Of a stretch of 35,615 nt of DNA, positions 6,166-15,032 are shown in pieces (position 1 is the first letter of the stretch; the number at the start of each line of letters is the position of its first letter). The notes beneath the pieces are model-generated. The model worked only from the letters and a program-made list of their open reading frames with translations. It was not told the DNA's origin and made no database searches. Position numbers and translations under genes: made by a program. This DNA is from Porticoccus sp. (lineage in GTDB: Bacteria > Pseudomonadota > Gammaproteobacteria > Pseudomonadales > Porticoccaceae). The stretch spans positions 1 to 35,615 of the forward strand of contig DRHD01000204.1 of NCBI GenBank assembly GCA_011049795.1, read 5' to 3'.

Positions 6166-8400
6166 ATGCCCCAAGCTGCCAAACAATACATTCCTCAATC
6201 TGCACCACGGCTCTCTTCCTACCGTAAATACTGGGCTGAGTGCTATGGCACTGCACCATTTCTGCCTATGTCTCGGGCGGAAATGGACGAGTTAGGTTGG
6301 GATAGCTGCGATATTATTATTGTTACCGGTGATGCTTATGTGGATCACCCCAGTTTTGGTATGGCGGTGATCGGTCGCAGTCTTGAGGCCCAGGGTTTCA
6401 GGGTCGGTATTATTGCCCAGCCGGATTGGACCTCTAAAGACGCATTTATGGCGTTAGGTGAGCCTAATCTGTTCTTTGGTGTCACCTCGGGCAATATGGA
6501 TTCGATGATTAATCGCTATACGGCGGATCGCCGTATGCGCCACGATGATGCCTATACACCTCATAATGAAGGCGGTAAACGACCAGATCGTGCAGTAACA
6601 GTCTATTCTCAACGTTGCAAAGAAGCCTACAAACATGTGCCACTGATTATTGGCAGTATTGAAGCCAGCTTGCGTCGTTTGGCCCATTACGATTATTGGT
6701 CTGATTCCGTTCGCCGTTCTGTCTTGGTGGATTCCACGGCAGATATTTTGCTCTACGGTAATGCTGAACGGGCGATTATTGATATTGCCCACCGTATTGC
6801 CAGTGGTGAAAAGGTTTCCGAGATTACCGATATTCGGGGTACCGCGTTTATTCGTAAAGCCGTTCCCGATGGCTGGCGAGAAATTGATTCCACCCGTATT
6901 GATGCCCCGGGGAAAATAGACGCACTGCTGAGCCCTTATCAACGAACGGATCAAAAAGACCCCGCAAGCTGTTCGTCTAATGCTACAAGTAATACGACAT
7001 CTACTGAAGATGCAGATGCCCCCCAAGTGATTACTATTCTGCCCCATTCAGATGCCAAGCCAGCTAAGGATGAGCAGGCATATATTCGGTTACCATCTTA
7101 CGAAAAACTCAGGAACGATTCGGTACTTTATGCCCATGCATCACGGGTGTTTCACAAAGAGACTAACCCCGGTAATGCTCGGGTACTGGTGCAGCGTCAT
7201 GGCATTCACGAGCTGTGGATGAACCCACCGCCGATTCCGCTGAAAACAGATGAGATGGACTGGGTGTTTGATCATGCCTATCAACGCGTGCCTCACCCAA
7301 CGTATGGGGATGCAAACATTCCCGCCTACGAAATGATTCGGTTTTCCATCAACATTATGCGGGGCTGTTTTGGTGGTTGTACGTTCTGCTCTATTACCGA
7401 GCACGAGGGGCGGATTATTCAAAGTCGCTCTGAAGATTCCATCATTAGTGAAGTAGAAAAAATCCGGGATATGGTCCCCGGCTTCACCGGGACAATTTCG
7501 GACCTAGGTGGCCCCACAGCCAACATGTACAACCTTACCTGTAAGAGTAAGGAAATCGAAGAAAGCTGCCGTCGCCCCTCTTGTGTATATCCGGGTATCT
7601 GTAAAAACCTGATTACTGATCATAGCCCTACAACACAGCTGTATCGCCGTGCCAGAGCCGTACCGGGCGTTAAGCGAGTGGCGATTGCCTCTGGTTTGCG
7701 TTATGACCTGGCGGTGGAAGATCCAGAATATGTGAAGGAATTAGTAACGCACCACGTGGGGGGTTACCTGAAGATTGCACCGGAACATACGGAAGATGGG
7801 CCTTTGTCGATGATGATGAAGCCGGGCATGGGAACCTATGACCGTTTCAAGAAAATGTTCGATAAATATTCCAGAGAGGCCGGAAAAGAGCAGTATTTAA
7901 TTCCCTATTTTATTTCGGCACACCCCGGCACCACCGACGAAGATATGATCAATCTGGCGCTCTGGCTAAAAGAGAATGAATTCCGGGTAGATCAGGTACA
8001 GAATTTTTACCCCTCTCCCATGTGCTCAGCGACCGCTATGTATCACGCAGAGAAGAACCCCCTCAAACGGGTGAAATATAAAAGCGATAAAGTTTTCAGC
8101 GCAAAAACTAAAGCACAACGCACTTTGCATAAAGCGTTACTTCGTTACCATGACCCTGATAACTGGCCCTTGGTTCGCGGTGCCTTGAAGAAAGCAGGTC
8201 TGGCCAAACTGATTGGTAGCGGTAAACATCAGCTAGTGCCCTCAGAAGAGGCGGAACTGAAAGGTAAGCAGCAACAAATGAAAGGCGGCCGCCGAGCACT
8301 GACTCAGCATACGGGTTTGCCTCCTAGGGGGCGGACTTCTAAGAATAAATCACCTAAAAGTAAGGTCGCTAAGAAAGCACGCAGAAGAACTCGGCTTTGA
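6166..8400 (+). CDS. ygiQ: YgiQ family radical SAM protein
   Basis: 744 residues, full length for the UPF0313/YgiQ family. An N-terminal B12-binding-like region ([17 protein letters not shown]) precedes the radical SAM core with [16 protein letters not shown], Cys401-x3-Cys405-x2-Cys408 binding the 4Fe-4S/SAM cluster. A second Cys-rich stretch ([16 protein letters not shown]) and [14 protein letters not shown] follow, both typical of YgiQ. The C-terminal tail is lysine/arginine-rich and low in complexity. The substrate of YgiQ proteins is unknown. It has its own promoter. A degenerate copy of its last roughly 60 codons occurs at 9199-9374, beyond the next gene. Confidence 0.95.
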   Translation: MPQAAKQYIPQSAPRLSSYRKYWAECYGTAPFLPMSRAEMDELGWDSCDIIIVTGDAYVDHPSFGMAVIGRSLEAQGFRVGIIAQPDWTSKDAFMALGEPNLFFGVTSGNMDSMINRYTADRRMRHDDAYTPHNEGGKRPDRAVTVYSQRCKEAYKHVPLIIGSIEASLRRLAHYDYWSDSVRRSVLVDSTADILLYGNAERAIIDIAHRIASGEKVSEITDIRGTAFIRKAVPDGWREIDSTRIDAPGKIDALLSPYQRTDQKDPASCSSNATSNTTSTEDADAPQVITILPHSDAKPAKDEQAYIRLPSYEKLRNDSVLYAHASRVFHKETNPGNARVLVQRHGIHELWMNPPPIPLKTDEMDWVFDHAYQRVPHPTYGDANIPAYEMIRFSINIMRGCFGGCTFCSITEHEGRIIQSRSEDSIISEVEKIRDMVPGFTGTISDLGGPTANMYNLTCKSKEIEESCRRPSCVYPGICKNLITDHSPTTQLYRRARAVPGVKRVAIASGLRYDLAVEDPEYVKELVTHHVGGYLKIAPEHTEDGPLSMMMKPGMGTYDRFKKMFDKYSREAGKEQYLIPYFISAHPGTTDEDMINLALWLKENEFRVDQVQNFYPSPMCSATAMYHAEKNPLKRVKYKSDKVFSAKTKAQRTLHKALLRYHDPDNWPLVRGALKKAGLAKLIGSGKHQLVPSEEAELKGKQQQMKGGRRALTQHTGLPPRGRTSKNKSPKSKVAKKARRRTRL

Positions 8401-8535
8401 ATAAACGTACGAGTATTTCTTGAAAATATATGTGTGGTGATTAGCTAGTGTGAACTTTATTTTTAAGAACAATGAGACTATGTTAAATACTCCTAGTGTA
8501 GGGCCGGGGCTCTGACTAAGTGTAAAAAACCATTA

Positions 8536-8567
8536 AACCAATGTATAAGTGAACCAATGTATAAGGG
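8536..8567. repeat. 16-bp tandem duplication at the SYLF gene start
   Basis: AACCAATGTATAAGTG (8536-8551) and AACCAATGTATAAGGG (8552-8567) differ at one base. Each copy contains an ATG. The second copy supplies AAGGG, the ribosome site for ATG 8575. Confidence 0.7.
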
Positions 8568-8574
8568 AAATAAA

Positions 8575-9171
8575 ATGCAACAGCGTATATTGTCTTCCTC
8601 AAAATATCTTTCGTTTATCTTTGTTCTTGTCTTTTCTTGCTTATCGTTCAATGTGACTGCAGAAACTCCTAATGAGGCCCTTGATGGTGATATTCATGCT
8701 GCAATACAGCACTTGCTGAAGTCGTCTCCTGAGGCAAAAGACTTGGCCTCAAGTGCTAAAGGTGCACTTGTTTTCCCAAATGTAGTTAAAGCTGGGTTCT
8801 TGGTTGGCGGGCTTTACGGCAATGGTGCCCTTGTCAGAAGGAAAGCGGAGGGTGGGTACTATATTGCGAACTATTACACACTTGCTGCTGGATCCTATGG
8901 ACTGCAAGCAGGCGTTCAAACTTTTGGTTACATTCTGGTATTAATGACAGATGCAGCGGTAGAGCATATTGAGACAAGCGATGAGGTTAGCGAGGGATGG
9001 GAGTTGAGTATGGGTCCCTCTATAGTGGTTGTTGATAACGGTACTTCTGGGACACTAGCATCAACACGACTAACCTCAAACGCTGAGGTGTATGCCTTCA
9101 CTTTTGGCCAGAAGGGCTTAATGGCAGGTATGGGTGTGCAAGGATCAAAAATCACCAAGCTTAATAAATAA
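8575..9171 (+). CDS. SYLF/YSC84 lipid-binding domain protein, exported
   Basis: 198 residues. Residues 1-29 form a signal peptide (SFIFVLVFSCLSFNVTAE). The mature part has the SYLF pattern: KGALVFPNVVKAGFLVGGLYGNGAL, a central YGLQAGVQTFGYILVLMTDAAV and a C-terminal EVYAFTFGQKGLMAGMGVQG. YSC84/SYLF domains bind phosphoinositides in eukaryotes; bacterial exported members are probably outer-membrane or periplasm associated, role unknown. ATG 8575 is preferred over ATG 8557 because AAGGG sits 6-7 nt ahead and the signal peptide then starts correctly. The gene lies between ygiQ and a decayed ygiQ 3' copy, suggesting it arrived by recombination. Confidence 0.88.
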   Translation: MQQRILSSSKYLSFIFVLVFSCLSFNVTAETPNEALDGDIHAAIQHLLKSSPEAKDLASSAKGALVFPNVVKAGFLVGGLYGNGALVRRKAEGGYYIANYYTLAAGSYGLQAGVQTFGYILVLMTDAAVEHIETSDEVSEGWELSMGPSIVVVDNGTSGTLASTRLTSNAEVYAFTFGQKGLMAGMGVQGSKITKLNK

Positions 9172-9198
9172 GCGCTAATTTTCAGCGTTAAAAGTACG

Positions 9199-9374
9199 GT
9201 GTAACGAGGCATCCATAAAGTCTTATTCCGCAACCCGGATAACTGAGCATTAGATGCCTTGAGAAAAGTAAAGGAAAGCCAATGCAGGGTGAGCTCCGTG
9301 TGCTGACACAGCATACGGGTTTGTCACCTAAGGGTAGGGCGACGAAGAAAGCTTGTGAAAGAACTCGATTTTAA
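9199..9374 (+). pseudogene. Decayed duplicate of the ygiQ 3' end
   Basis: This stretch aligns with the end of ygiQ. GGCATCCATAAAG matches the LHKAL codons, CGCAACCCGGATAACTGA matches RYHDPDNW with Trp turned into a stop, and CTGACACAGCATACGGGTTT (9303-9322) is almost identical to the ygiQ LTQHTGL codons. The Lys/Arg tail and stop (9372-9374) follow. Frameshifts and a stop make it non-functional. The divergence suggests either an old duplication or a segment from a related genome that came in with the SYLF gene. Confidence 0.8.
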
Positions 9375-9413
9375 CGAAATATTAGGTCCATGCAGTCAAG
9401 GATGATGGGCCTT

Positions 9414-10190
9414 TTAAACGATAGAATCTGCCACGCTTACTTCTCCCTGAAAAAAAGCAGCATTCCCTTTCCCTTTGTTCTTGGCTAGATACATAGCGCT
9501 ATCAGCATCACTGAATAGTTGGTCTACTGTGGCGATTTTCTCATAATCTAAAAAGCGTATTCCAATACTGGCACTGACCTCTAGTTGCTTGCCACCGAAA
9601 TCAAGAGGCTTGTTGATGGCATGGATAAGCCTGTCGGAGATGAGTTCGGCTCTATTTAGAGCTTCTTGTTTATCTGCATTAAGGTCGCCCATGACGACAA
9701 TAAACTCATCTCCGCCTAGCCGACCGATAATATCCTCGGTACGGGTGGCGGATGCCAGACGTTTTGCGATCTCGACGAGCATTGCATCTCCAGCCTCATG
9801 ACCATGGGTGTCGTTTATCGGCTTGAAGTCATCCAGGTCAAGTATCATTACGGCCCCATAGACTTTATGCCTTATGGCGTTGGATAGGATTTTTTCCATA
9901 TGACGCAATATGAGCCGTCTATTAGCGAGTTGTGTCAATGGGTCAACCCAGGACATTTGTTGAATTTGGTCAATGGCCTGATTGTGGGCTTTTACAAAGG
10001 GTTTGATGACCCAGAAGTAGATGACGGGTGTGGCTAAGATGACGAGCGAGAATATATTAAGTACGGCGTCTTGAAAGAAGGTTAATTGAAGTGAAGATTT
10101 TGACAGTATCGCTAGAATAAAAAACCCTGAAGCAGAAACAATGCCAATGATACGGACGGTTACCTGTGATTTAGTTGGAAGTTCTATCAT
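9414..10190 (-). CDS. Membrane-bound GGDEF diguanylate cyclase
   Basis: 258 residues from ATG 10190; a TTG at 10235 is also in frame, but AGGCGG about 10 nt upstream favours the ATG. Two hydrophobic segments (about residues 12-30 and 44-62) form a short membrane hairpin, then a linker helix and the GGDEF domain: DPLTQLANRR, LDLDDFKPINDTHGHEAGD, and the active-site GGDEF at 159-163. RTED at 150-153 is the RxxD inhibitory site, so product feedback is expected. It makes cyclic-di-GMP from two GTP. There is no recognisable sensor domain; the signal may be sensed in the membrane. It is a single-gene unit. Confidence 0.94.
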   Translation of the reverse strand: MIELPTKSQVTVRIIGIVSASGFFILAILSKSSLQLTFFQDAVLNIFSLVILATPVIYFWVIKPFVKAHNQAIDQIQQMSWVDPLTQLANRRLILRHMEKILSNAIRHKVYGAVMILDLDDFKPINDTHGHEAGDAMLVEIAKRLASATRTEDIIGRLGGDEFIVVMGDLNADKQEALNRAELISDRLIHAINKPLDFGGKQLEVSASIGIRFLDYEKIATVDQLFSDADSAMYLAKNKGKGNAAFFQGEVSVADSIV

Positions 10191-10332
10191 TCTGTTTTGG
10201 CCGCCTATGGGTAAGTGCGTTAATCCCAGAATCAATTACGATCTTCGATAGTTTTAGATTGTCTGTTGATAACCTCTGTAGAGTGTACTCTATGAGTACT
10301 CCAAGCGAATGTATTATTTGGACAGAGAAAGC

Positions 10333-10728
10333 TCAACCCTGTTTGGGCTCCGTAAATTGTACTACCTGAACGCCAGCTTCCCGTTGCTTTCCCGCCTCAT
10401 GTAAGACTGTGAGGTAATTCTGCCAGTACTTATTATGGTTGGTGGCGAGGTCATAGAGGTAGTCCCAGCTGTAGATGCCGGTATCGTGGCCGTCGCTGAA
10501 GGTAAGTTGTAGGGCGTAGTTACCGGAGGATTCGAGCCCCGTAATTTTGATGTCTTTTTTACCATGCTGAAGAATTTCCTGGCCTTTACCATGGCCACGC
10601 ACTTCGGCACTGGGGGAGTGAATACGCAGATATTCGCCGGTCAGGGTGAAGTGGTCGCCATTACCGTATTCCAGAGAAAGGCTACCGTTTTCTTTGTGAA
10701 GTTTTATCTTAGTGGGCACCATATGCAT
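10333..10728 (-). CDS. DUF971 family protein (gamma-butyrobetaine hydroxylase-like N-terminal domain)
   Basis: 131 residues. The DUF971 pattern is clear: PTKIKLHKENGSLSLEYGNG, FTLTGEYLRIHSPSAEVRGH and the ligand region YALQLTFSDGHDTGIYSWDYL. The small beta-rich domain is also found at the N terminus of gamma-butyrobetaine dioxygenases, where it binds zinc. As a stand-alone protein it is linked by context to iron-sulfur or protease genes, function unproven. It lies 54 nt after hslU on the same strand, an order (hslV-hslU-DUF971) conserved in many gammaproteobacteria. Start is uncertain among GTG 10734, ATG 10728 and ATG 10722; none has a strong ribosome site. Confidence 0.87.
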   Translation of the reverse strand: MHMVPTKIKLHKENGSLSLEYGNGDHFTLTGEYLRIHSPSAEVRGHGKGQEILQHGKKDIKITGLESSGNYALQLTFSDGHDTGIYSWDYLYDLATNHNKYWQNYLTVLHEAGKQREAGVQVVQFTEPKQG

Positions 10729-10782
10729 AGTCACTGTGTTCTTGAAGCTAAGTTTACTGCAGGCCAGTTTTTTAAGGCAAGA

Positions 10783-12111
10783 TTAAAGGATAAACCGCGA
10801 AAGGTCTTCATTCTGCGAGATGTCCTTAAGGTGATCGTCCACATAGGTTTGGTCGATGTCAACCTTCACGCCTTTGGCGGCAAGGTCGGCGGCTTCAAAG
10901 GAAATCTCTTCCAGTAGTCGTTCCATGATTGTATGAAGACGTCGAGCGCCGATGTTCTCGGTACGTTCATTCACATCAAAGGCGATTTCGGCAATCCGCT
11001 TAACCCCGTCAGCGTGGAAGGTGACATCCAGGTTTTCGGTGGCCAACAATTCCCGATACTGTTCGGTGAGCGAGGCGCTGGGCTCAGTGAGAATCCGTTC
11101 AAAATCTTCACTGGTTAGGGACGTCAGTTCTACTCGGATAGGCAGACGGCCCTGCATTTCAGGAATCAGATCTGATGGCTTGGAGAAGTGGAAGGCACCA
11201 GAAGCAATAAACAGGATGTGATCTGTTTTCACCATGCCGTATTTGGTTGTTACAGTGCAGCCTTCGATCAGCGGAAGTAAATCGCGCTGAACACCCTCGC
11301 GAGATACATCGGTACCTGAGGTTTCACCACGTTTGGCTACTTTGTCAATTTCATCGATAAACACGATACCGGTTTGTTCGGCAGATTCCACGGCACGAAT
11401 TTTTAGCTCTTCTTCATTCACCAGCTTGGCAGCCTCCTCTTCACTGATTTGGGCCAAGGCTTGGGCCACTGTCATTTTTCGTGTACTGGTTTTATTTTGC
11501 CCCATATTGGAAAACATGCCCTGAAGCTGGTTGGTCATCTCTTCCATGCCGGGAGGGGCCATAATCTCCACCCCTATCGGGGCATCGCTAACATCGACAT
11601 CAATTTCTTTATCGTCCAGCTCGCCTTCGCGAAGTTTTTTGCGAAATACCTGACGAGTGGTGGATTCAGTCGGTTCTTCTTCTTCGATGCCGCGAGCAGG
11701 TGGTAGCAATGCGTTCAGTACCCGTTCTTCGGCAGCATCCATGGCGCGTTGCTGTACCTTGTGCATTTCCTGTTCACGCAATTGTTTGATGGAGGTTTCT
11801 ACCAAGTCTCGAATAATGGACTCAACATCTTTGCCCACATAGCCCACCTCGGTAAACTTGGTGGCTTCTACTTTGACAAAAGGTGCGTTGGCGAGCCGTG
11901 CCAGACGGCGTGCAATTTCGGTTTTACCCACACCGGTTGGACCGATCATCAGGATATTTTTTGGGGTCACTTCATTACGCAGTTCCGGTTCGAGCTGCAT
12001 GCGACGCCAGCGGTTGCGCAGGGCAATGGCCACGGCACGTTTGGCCGCATCTTGCCCGACGATGTGAGTATCCAGTTCGTGGACAATTTCGCGGGGTGTC
12101 ATATTGGACAT
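10783..12111 (-). CDS. hslU: ATP-dependent protease ATPase subunit HslU
   Basis: 442 residues, the standard HslU length. Walker A GPTGVGKT is at 57-64, the substrate-gripping pore loop GYVG at 91-94, Walker B VFIDEIDK near 256, and the C-terminal tail ends DLSRFIL, which docks between HslV subunits to activate them. The insertion (I) domain with GIEEEEPTE lies between. The AAA+ hexamer unfolds proteins and feeds them to the HslV peptidase chamber in the cytoplasm. It follows hslV by 100 nt; the gap contains a CTGAAA/TTTCAG stem-loop that may tune relative expression. Confidence 0.98.
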   Translation of the reverse strand: MSNMTPREIVHELDTHIVGQDAAKRAVAIALRNRWRRMQLEPELRNEVTPKNILMIGPTGVGKTEIARRLARLANAPFVKVEATKFTEVGYVGKDVESIIRDLVETSIKQLREQEMHKVQQRAMDAAEERVLNALLPPARGIEEEEPTESTTRQVFRKKLREGELDDKEIDVDVSDAPIGVEIMAPPGMEEMTNQLQGMFSNMGQNKTSTRKMTVAQALAQISEEEAAKLVNEEELKIRAVESAEQTGIVFIDEIDKVAKRGETSGTDVSREGVQRDLLPLIEGCTVTTKYGMVKTDHILFIASGAFHFSKPSDLIPEMQGRLPIRVELTSLTSEDFERILTEPSASLTEQYRELLATENLDVTFHADGVKRIAEIAFDVNERTENIGARRLHTIMERLLEEISFEAADLAAKGVKVDIDQTYVDDHLKDISQNEDLSRFIL

Positions 12112-12211
12112 ATCAATAAACCTTTCATTTAGGTGTGTCTGAAAGCGTTGTGGGTGGCGCTTCTTTCAGTCATCGAATTTTTTTAGTCGTTCTTCAAGTG
12201 GTCGAGCGTTT

Positions 12212-12751
12212 CTAGTACTCAAGTTCCTCGATGGTGCGATTGTGGTTGGTGTAGATACAGATATCACCGGCTATTTCGAGACCTTTCTCCACGATAGTTT
12301 TGGCATCGAGGTCAGTGTTGTCTAATAACGCACGTGCGCCAGATTGGGCGAAGGGGCCACCAGAACCAATAGCAATCAGGTCATCTTCGGGCTGAATGAC
12401 ATCACCGTTGCCGGTGATAATCAGCGAGGCATCTTTGTTGGCAACTGCCAGCAGTGCTTCCAGTTTTCTCAGCATTCGGTCTGAGCGCCAGTCTTTGGCC
12501 AGTTCTACGGCAGCTCGGGTAAGGTTTCCATGATGTTCTTCCAGTTTGGCTTCAAAGCGCTCAAATAAGGTGAAGGCATCGGCCGTGCCGCCGGCAAATC
12601 CAGCGATAACTTCATCGTTATAGAGTCGACGTACTTTTCGGGCGTTGCCCTTCATGATGGTGTTGCCAAGCGTTACTTGTCCGTCGCCGCCAATCACAAC
12701 TTTGCCGTTGCGGCGCACGGAGAGAATAGTGGTGCCACGATATTGTTCCAA
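12212..12751 (-). CDS. hslV: ATP-dependent protease peptidase subunit HslV
   Basis: 179 residues. The precursor starts [14 protein letters not shown], so cleavage after Gly6 exposes Thr7, the N-terminal nucleophile of this proteasome-like peptidase. [14 protein letters not shown] and [11 protein letters not shown] are family blocks, and [18 protein letters not shown] is the conserved C-terminal region. The dodecamer forms the proteolytic chamber capped by HslU. GGAG (12757-12760 on the minus strand) is the ribosome site, and a candidate sigma32 promoter lies 42 nt upstream. Gene order and length are as expected, with nothing broken. Confidence 0.98.
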   Translation of the reverse strand: MEQYRGTTILSVRRNGKVVIGGDGQVTLGNTIMKGNARKVRRLYNDEVIAGFAGGTADAFTLFERFEAKLEEHHGNLTRAAVELAKDWRSDRMLRKLEALLAVANKDASLIITGNGDVIQPEDDLIAIGSGGPFAQSGARALLDNTDLDAKTIVEKGLEIAGDICIYTNHNRTIEELEY

Positions 12752-12792
12752 GGGGCGTCTCCTGTGGGAATTTTCATTAACTGGCTTGGAGG

Positions 12793-12823
12793 TTAAATGG
12801 GGCCGGGGTTCAAGAATTCAATG
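12793..12823 (-). promoter_or_regulatory. Candidate sigma32 heat-shock promoter for hslVU
   Basis: On the minus strand, CATTGAA (12823-12817) resembles the CTTGAA -35 element. CCCCATTTAA (12802-12793) matches the CCCCATnT -10 element, with 14 bp between. The position is 41 bp upstream of hslV, a known heat-shock operon in E. coli. Confidence 0.5.
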
Positions 12824-12845
12824 GTTGCCCCGGACTAATTCGTTT

Positions 12846-13217
12846 TCATGTTTCAGGGGTTTGATTAAGAATATTAGCCGGAGGTTTTAGTGAGCTTTCT
12901 GATAAAAAGACAGCACCATCTACTATTTCGCAGGCCAGAGGCTGTAGTGATTTTCCCTGGCAGGGGCCAGCGATACATAAGCCGGTATTTATTTTAAACA
13001 GGGCGCCGTGACTGGTGCACTGTATATAGCGCTTATCGAAACCCAGGAACTGATCGGGCATCAGGTCCAGAGGCAGTCCCAGATGAGGGCAGGTATTACG
13101 GTAGAGATAGACAGCCTGACCTTGGCGAACAGCGAAACAGGCTTCACCATCCAGTTCCAGTGACTTACTACCATTGTCAGGCAGCTCATCTAGCATGCAG
13201 ATATGCTGGGCTGTCAT
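12846..13217 (-). CDS. Rieske 2Fe-2S domain protein
   Basis: 123 residues, a single Rieske domain. The cluster ligands are Cys43-Pro-His45 and Cys67-x2-His70 (NTCPHLGLP and IQCTSHGALF), followed by GLCIAGPCQGKSL, the typical proline-containing loop. No signal peptide is seen, so it is a cytosolic ferredoxin-like carrier, similar to NirD/biphenyl-dioxygenase-type components. No oxygenase is adjacent; the partner is unknown. It lies between htpX and hslV on the same strand, 82 nt after htpX, and may be cotranscribed with htpX. Confidence 0.93.
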   Translation of the reverse strand: MTAQHICMLDELPDNGSKSLELDGEACFAVRQGQAVYLYRNTCPHLGLPLDLMPDQFLGFDKRYIQCTSHGALFKINTGLCIAGPCQGKSLQPLACEIVDGAVFLSESSLKPPANILNQTPET

Positions 13218-13268
13218 TTAGACATTACCTGTATCCCAAGAGTAAATGGTCGCGATCGTTTTAGGGCT

Positions 13269-13307
13269 ATATTTATAGTCCATAGTCATAGTCCCTATTT
13301 ATAGTCC
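13269..13307. repeat. Three tandem 13-bp units across the htpX stop codon
   Basis: On the minus strand the units are GGACTATAAATAG, GGACTATGACTAT and GGACTATAAATAT, contiguous from 13307 to 13269. The first unit includes the htpX stop codon (TAA at 13301-13299). Confidence 0.75.
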
Positions 13308-14192
13308 ACGGCGCAGTGCATCAATGCGTTCTTCCAAAGGAGGGTGGGACATAAATAGGCGACTGGCGTGTCGTTTCCAGCCACTGGATATACCGAAGGC
13401 GGTAAGGGTGTCCGGCATTTGATTGGGCACCTGAGCTTGCGTCTCGACCTGGAGTTTTTGGAGTGCTCTGATCATGGCGCTTCGCCCGGCTAATTGGGCG
13501 CCAGCATTGTCGGCACGAAACTCGCGCCAGCGAGAGAACCGCATAACAATCATGGAGGCAAAAATACCCAGTACGATTTGAAGGACTATAACAATGACAA
13601 AGTAGCCGATGCCATGGCCTCGCTCATTCTTGAGTACAACCCTGTCGATGACGGAACCGATAATACGGGCAAAGAACATGACAAAGGTATTCAGCACCCC
13701 CTGTATGAGCGTCAAGGTGATCATGTCACCATTGGCCACATGGCCTATTTCATGGGCGAGTACCGCACGGACTTCTTCCTTGTCAAACCGATGAAGCAGT
13801 CCAGCACTGACTGCGACCAGAGCATTATTTTTATTCCAACCAGTAGCGAAGGCATTGGATTGCTGTGTAGGAAAGATCCCCACTTCTGGCATCTCTATAC
13901 CGGCCTTTTTGGCCAAGTCACCTACCGTTTCCATCAGCCAACGTTCTTCCGGGGTACTGGGAGTTTCGATAATCTGCGTGCCGGAGCTTCGTTTGGCCAT
14001 CCATTTTGATATCAGTAAGGAGAGGATTGAGCCACCAAAGCCGAACATGGCACACATAATGAGCAGACCGGTCAGGTTGGTATAGATTCCTTGGGCTGCA
14101 AGATACTCTTCCAGTCCAAGTGTCTGAAATACAATGGTAAACAGTACCAGTATGGCAATATTAGTGGCCAGAAATAATCCAATTCGCAACAC
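13299..14192 (-). CDS. htpX: Protease HtpX, membrane zinc metallopeptidase
   Basis: 297 residues, standard for HtpX. Two N-terminal membrane helices (about 5-22 and 36-60) are followed by the catalytic AHEIGH (His147, Glu148, His151), two further hydrophobic segments (about 160-180 and 193-214) and FRADNAGAQLAG, which holds the third zinc ligand region. The C-terminal MSHPPLEERIDALR is the family end motif. HtpX degrades misfolded membrane proteins together with FtsH. GGAG lies 4-7 nt before ATG 14192. Its stop codon is inside a 13-bp tandem repeat, which leaves the reading frame intact. Confidence 0.97.
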   Translation of the reverse strand: MLRIGLFLATNIAILVLFTIVFQTLGLEEYLAAQGIYTNLTGLLIMCAMFGFGGSILSLLISKWMAKRSSGTQIIETPSTPEERWLMETVGDLAKKAGIEMPEVGIFPTQQSNAFATGWNKNNALVAVSAGLLHRFDKEEVRAVLAHEIGHVANGDMITLTLIQGVLNTFVMFFARIIGSVIDRVVLKNERGHGIGYFVIVIVLQIVLGIFASMIVMRFSRWREFRADNAGAQLAGRSAMIRALQKLQVETQAQVPNQMPDTLTAFGISSGWKRHASRLFMSHPPLEERIDALRRGL

Positions 14193-14273
14193 TTATTGTC
14201 TCCTCAGTTGGGTCTGCCAGTCTGATGTCAGTGGTTAGCTCACTATAAGATGCGATCTGTTACGAAAAATTCA

Positions 14274-14996
14274 ATGGCAGGGAGCGAACCTGTGCCTAAT
14301 GGCGCTGATTCTACCAGAAGTATTCTCTATGCCCTTATAGCCAATGGTGTAATTGCTGTTCCAAGGGGGTGGCCGCTGCGGTGACCAATTCCGGGTGAGG
14401 CTATTCATTTCTTGGCTGACACGGCTAATCAATGGTTGTTACTGCTGGGCATGAAGCAGGCAAAAAGACCTCCATTACCCGGTTACCCGCTGGGATATGG
14501 TAAGGAGATTTATTTCTGGTCGTTTATTGTGACACTGGTTTAGAGAAACCCGGCATAGTGAACTATTAGTGGTTTTTGGGGAGGATTTGGCGGCATTATT
14601 GGGGCTGACATTTGCCCTGGCAGCACTGTCTGCCACAATGATCGCCGGAAACCCGGTATATGATGCTCTTGAAGTATCATGATCGGCTTGCTGTTGATTG
14701 TGATCTCCATCCTTTTAGAAGGAGAGGTTAAAGCGCTGTAGGTGGGGCAGGGGGTGGAGCTATTGGTGAAAAAAGCCATGGTGAACTTTCTTCAGCAACA
14801 GTCTACAGTGTCGAATGTATTTAATGTTGTTACTCTACAAATGGGTGCAGATGTCATGGTCGCGGTTAAGGCAAAAATGGTTCCAGCCAGTAGTGACCAG
14901 GCTCTGATTGATTAGATTAATCTTGTGGAGTCAGCCTTCAGATCTGAATTTTCACAGGTGATGTGGCTGTTCTTTGAACCGAATGTGGATGATTAG
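14274..14996 (+). pseudogene. Decayed cation diffusion facilitator (CDF) transporter gene
   Basis: Joining frames gives a recognisable CDF protein. ATG 14274 starts a frame with STRSILYALIANGVIAV. After a shift come KGVAAAVTNSG and a stop, then HFLADTANQWLLLLGMKQAK and YGKEIYFWSFIV in another frame (the family's HSxADTxNQ and FGYGxERYFWSF motifs). VFGEDLAALLGL, GNPVYDAL and a C-terminal metal-sensing-like domain follow, ending at TAG 14994-14996. At least two frameshifts and internal stops (for example after WSFIVTLV, after GEVKAL and at ALID) destroy the gene. It is close to an entire divalent-metal/proton antiporter gene, broken by point lesions and with one short internal loss after WSFIV. 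Confidence 0.85.
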
Positions 14997-15010
14997 GAGA
15001 GGAACTGTTC

Positions 15011-15032
15011 ATGGGTGCAATATGGGTGCAAT
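15011..15032. repeat. 11-bp tandem duplication at the lipoprotein start
   Basis: ATGGGTGCAAT occurs twice in a row (15011-15021, 15022-15032). The first ATG now opens a 7-codon dead-end frame, and the second is in frame with the lipoprotein. AGGAGAGGAA (about 14995-15004) fits the first ATG better. Confidence 0.75.

Noticed and set aside
6454..7047. A 197-codon minus-strand frame
   Set aside because: Antisense to the N-terminal part of ygiQ; low-complexity residues and no ribosome site.
9199..9374. An independent small gene after the SYLF gene
   Set aside because: It aligns with the end of ygiQ and contains a stop and frameshifts, so it is a remnant.
12803..12814. CTTGAA directly before CCCCGG as the -35 of a sigma32 promoter
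   Set aside because: Only six bases separate it from CCCCAT, too close; the upstream CATTGAA at 14-bp spacing is preferred.
13494..14009. A 171-codon plus-strand frame
   Set aside because: Antisense to htpX, which has complete motifs; no family features in the other frame.
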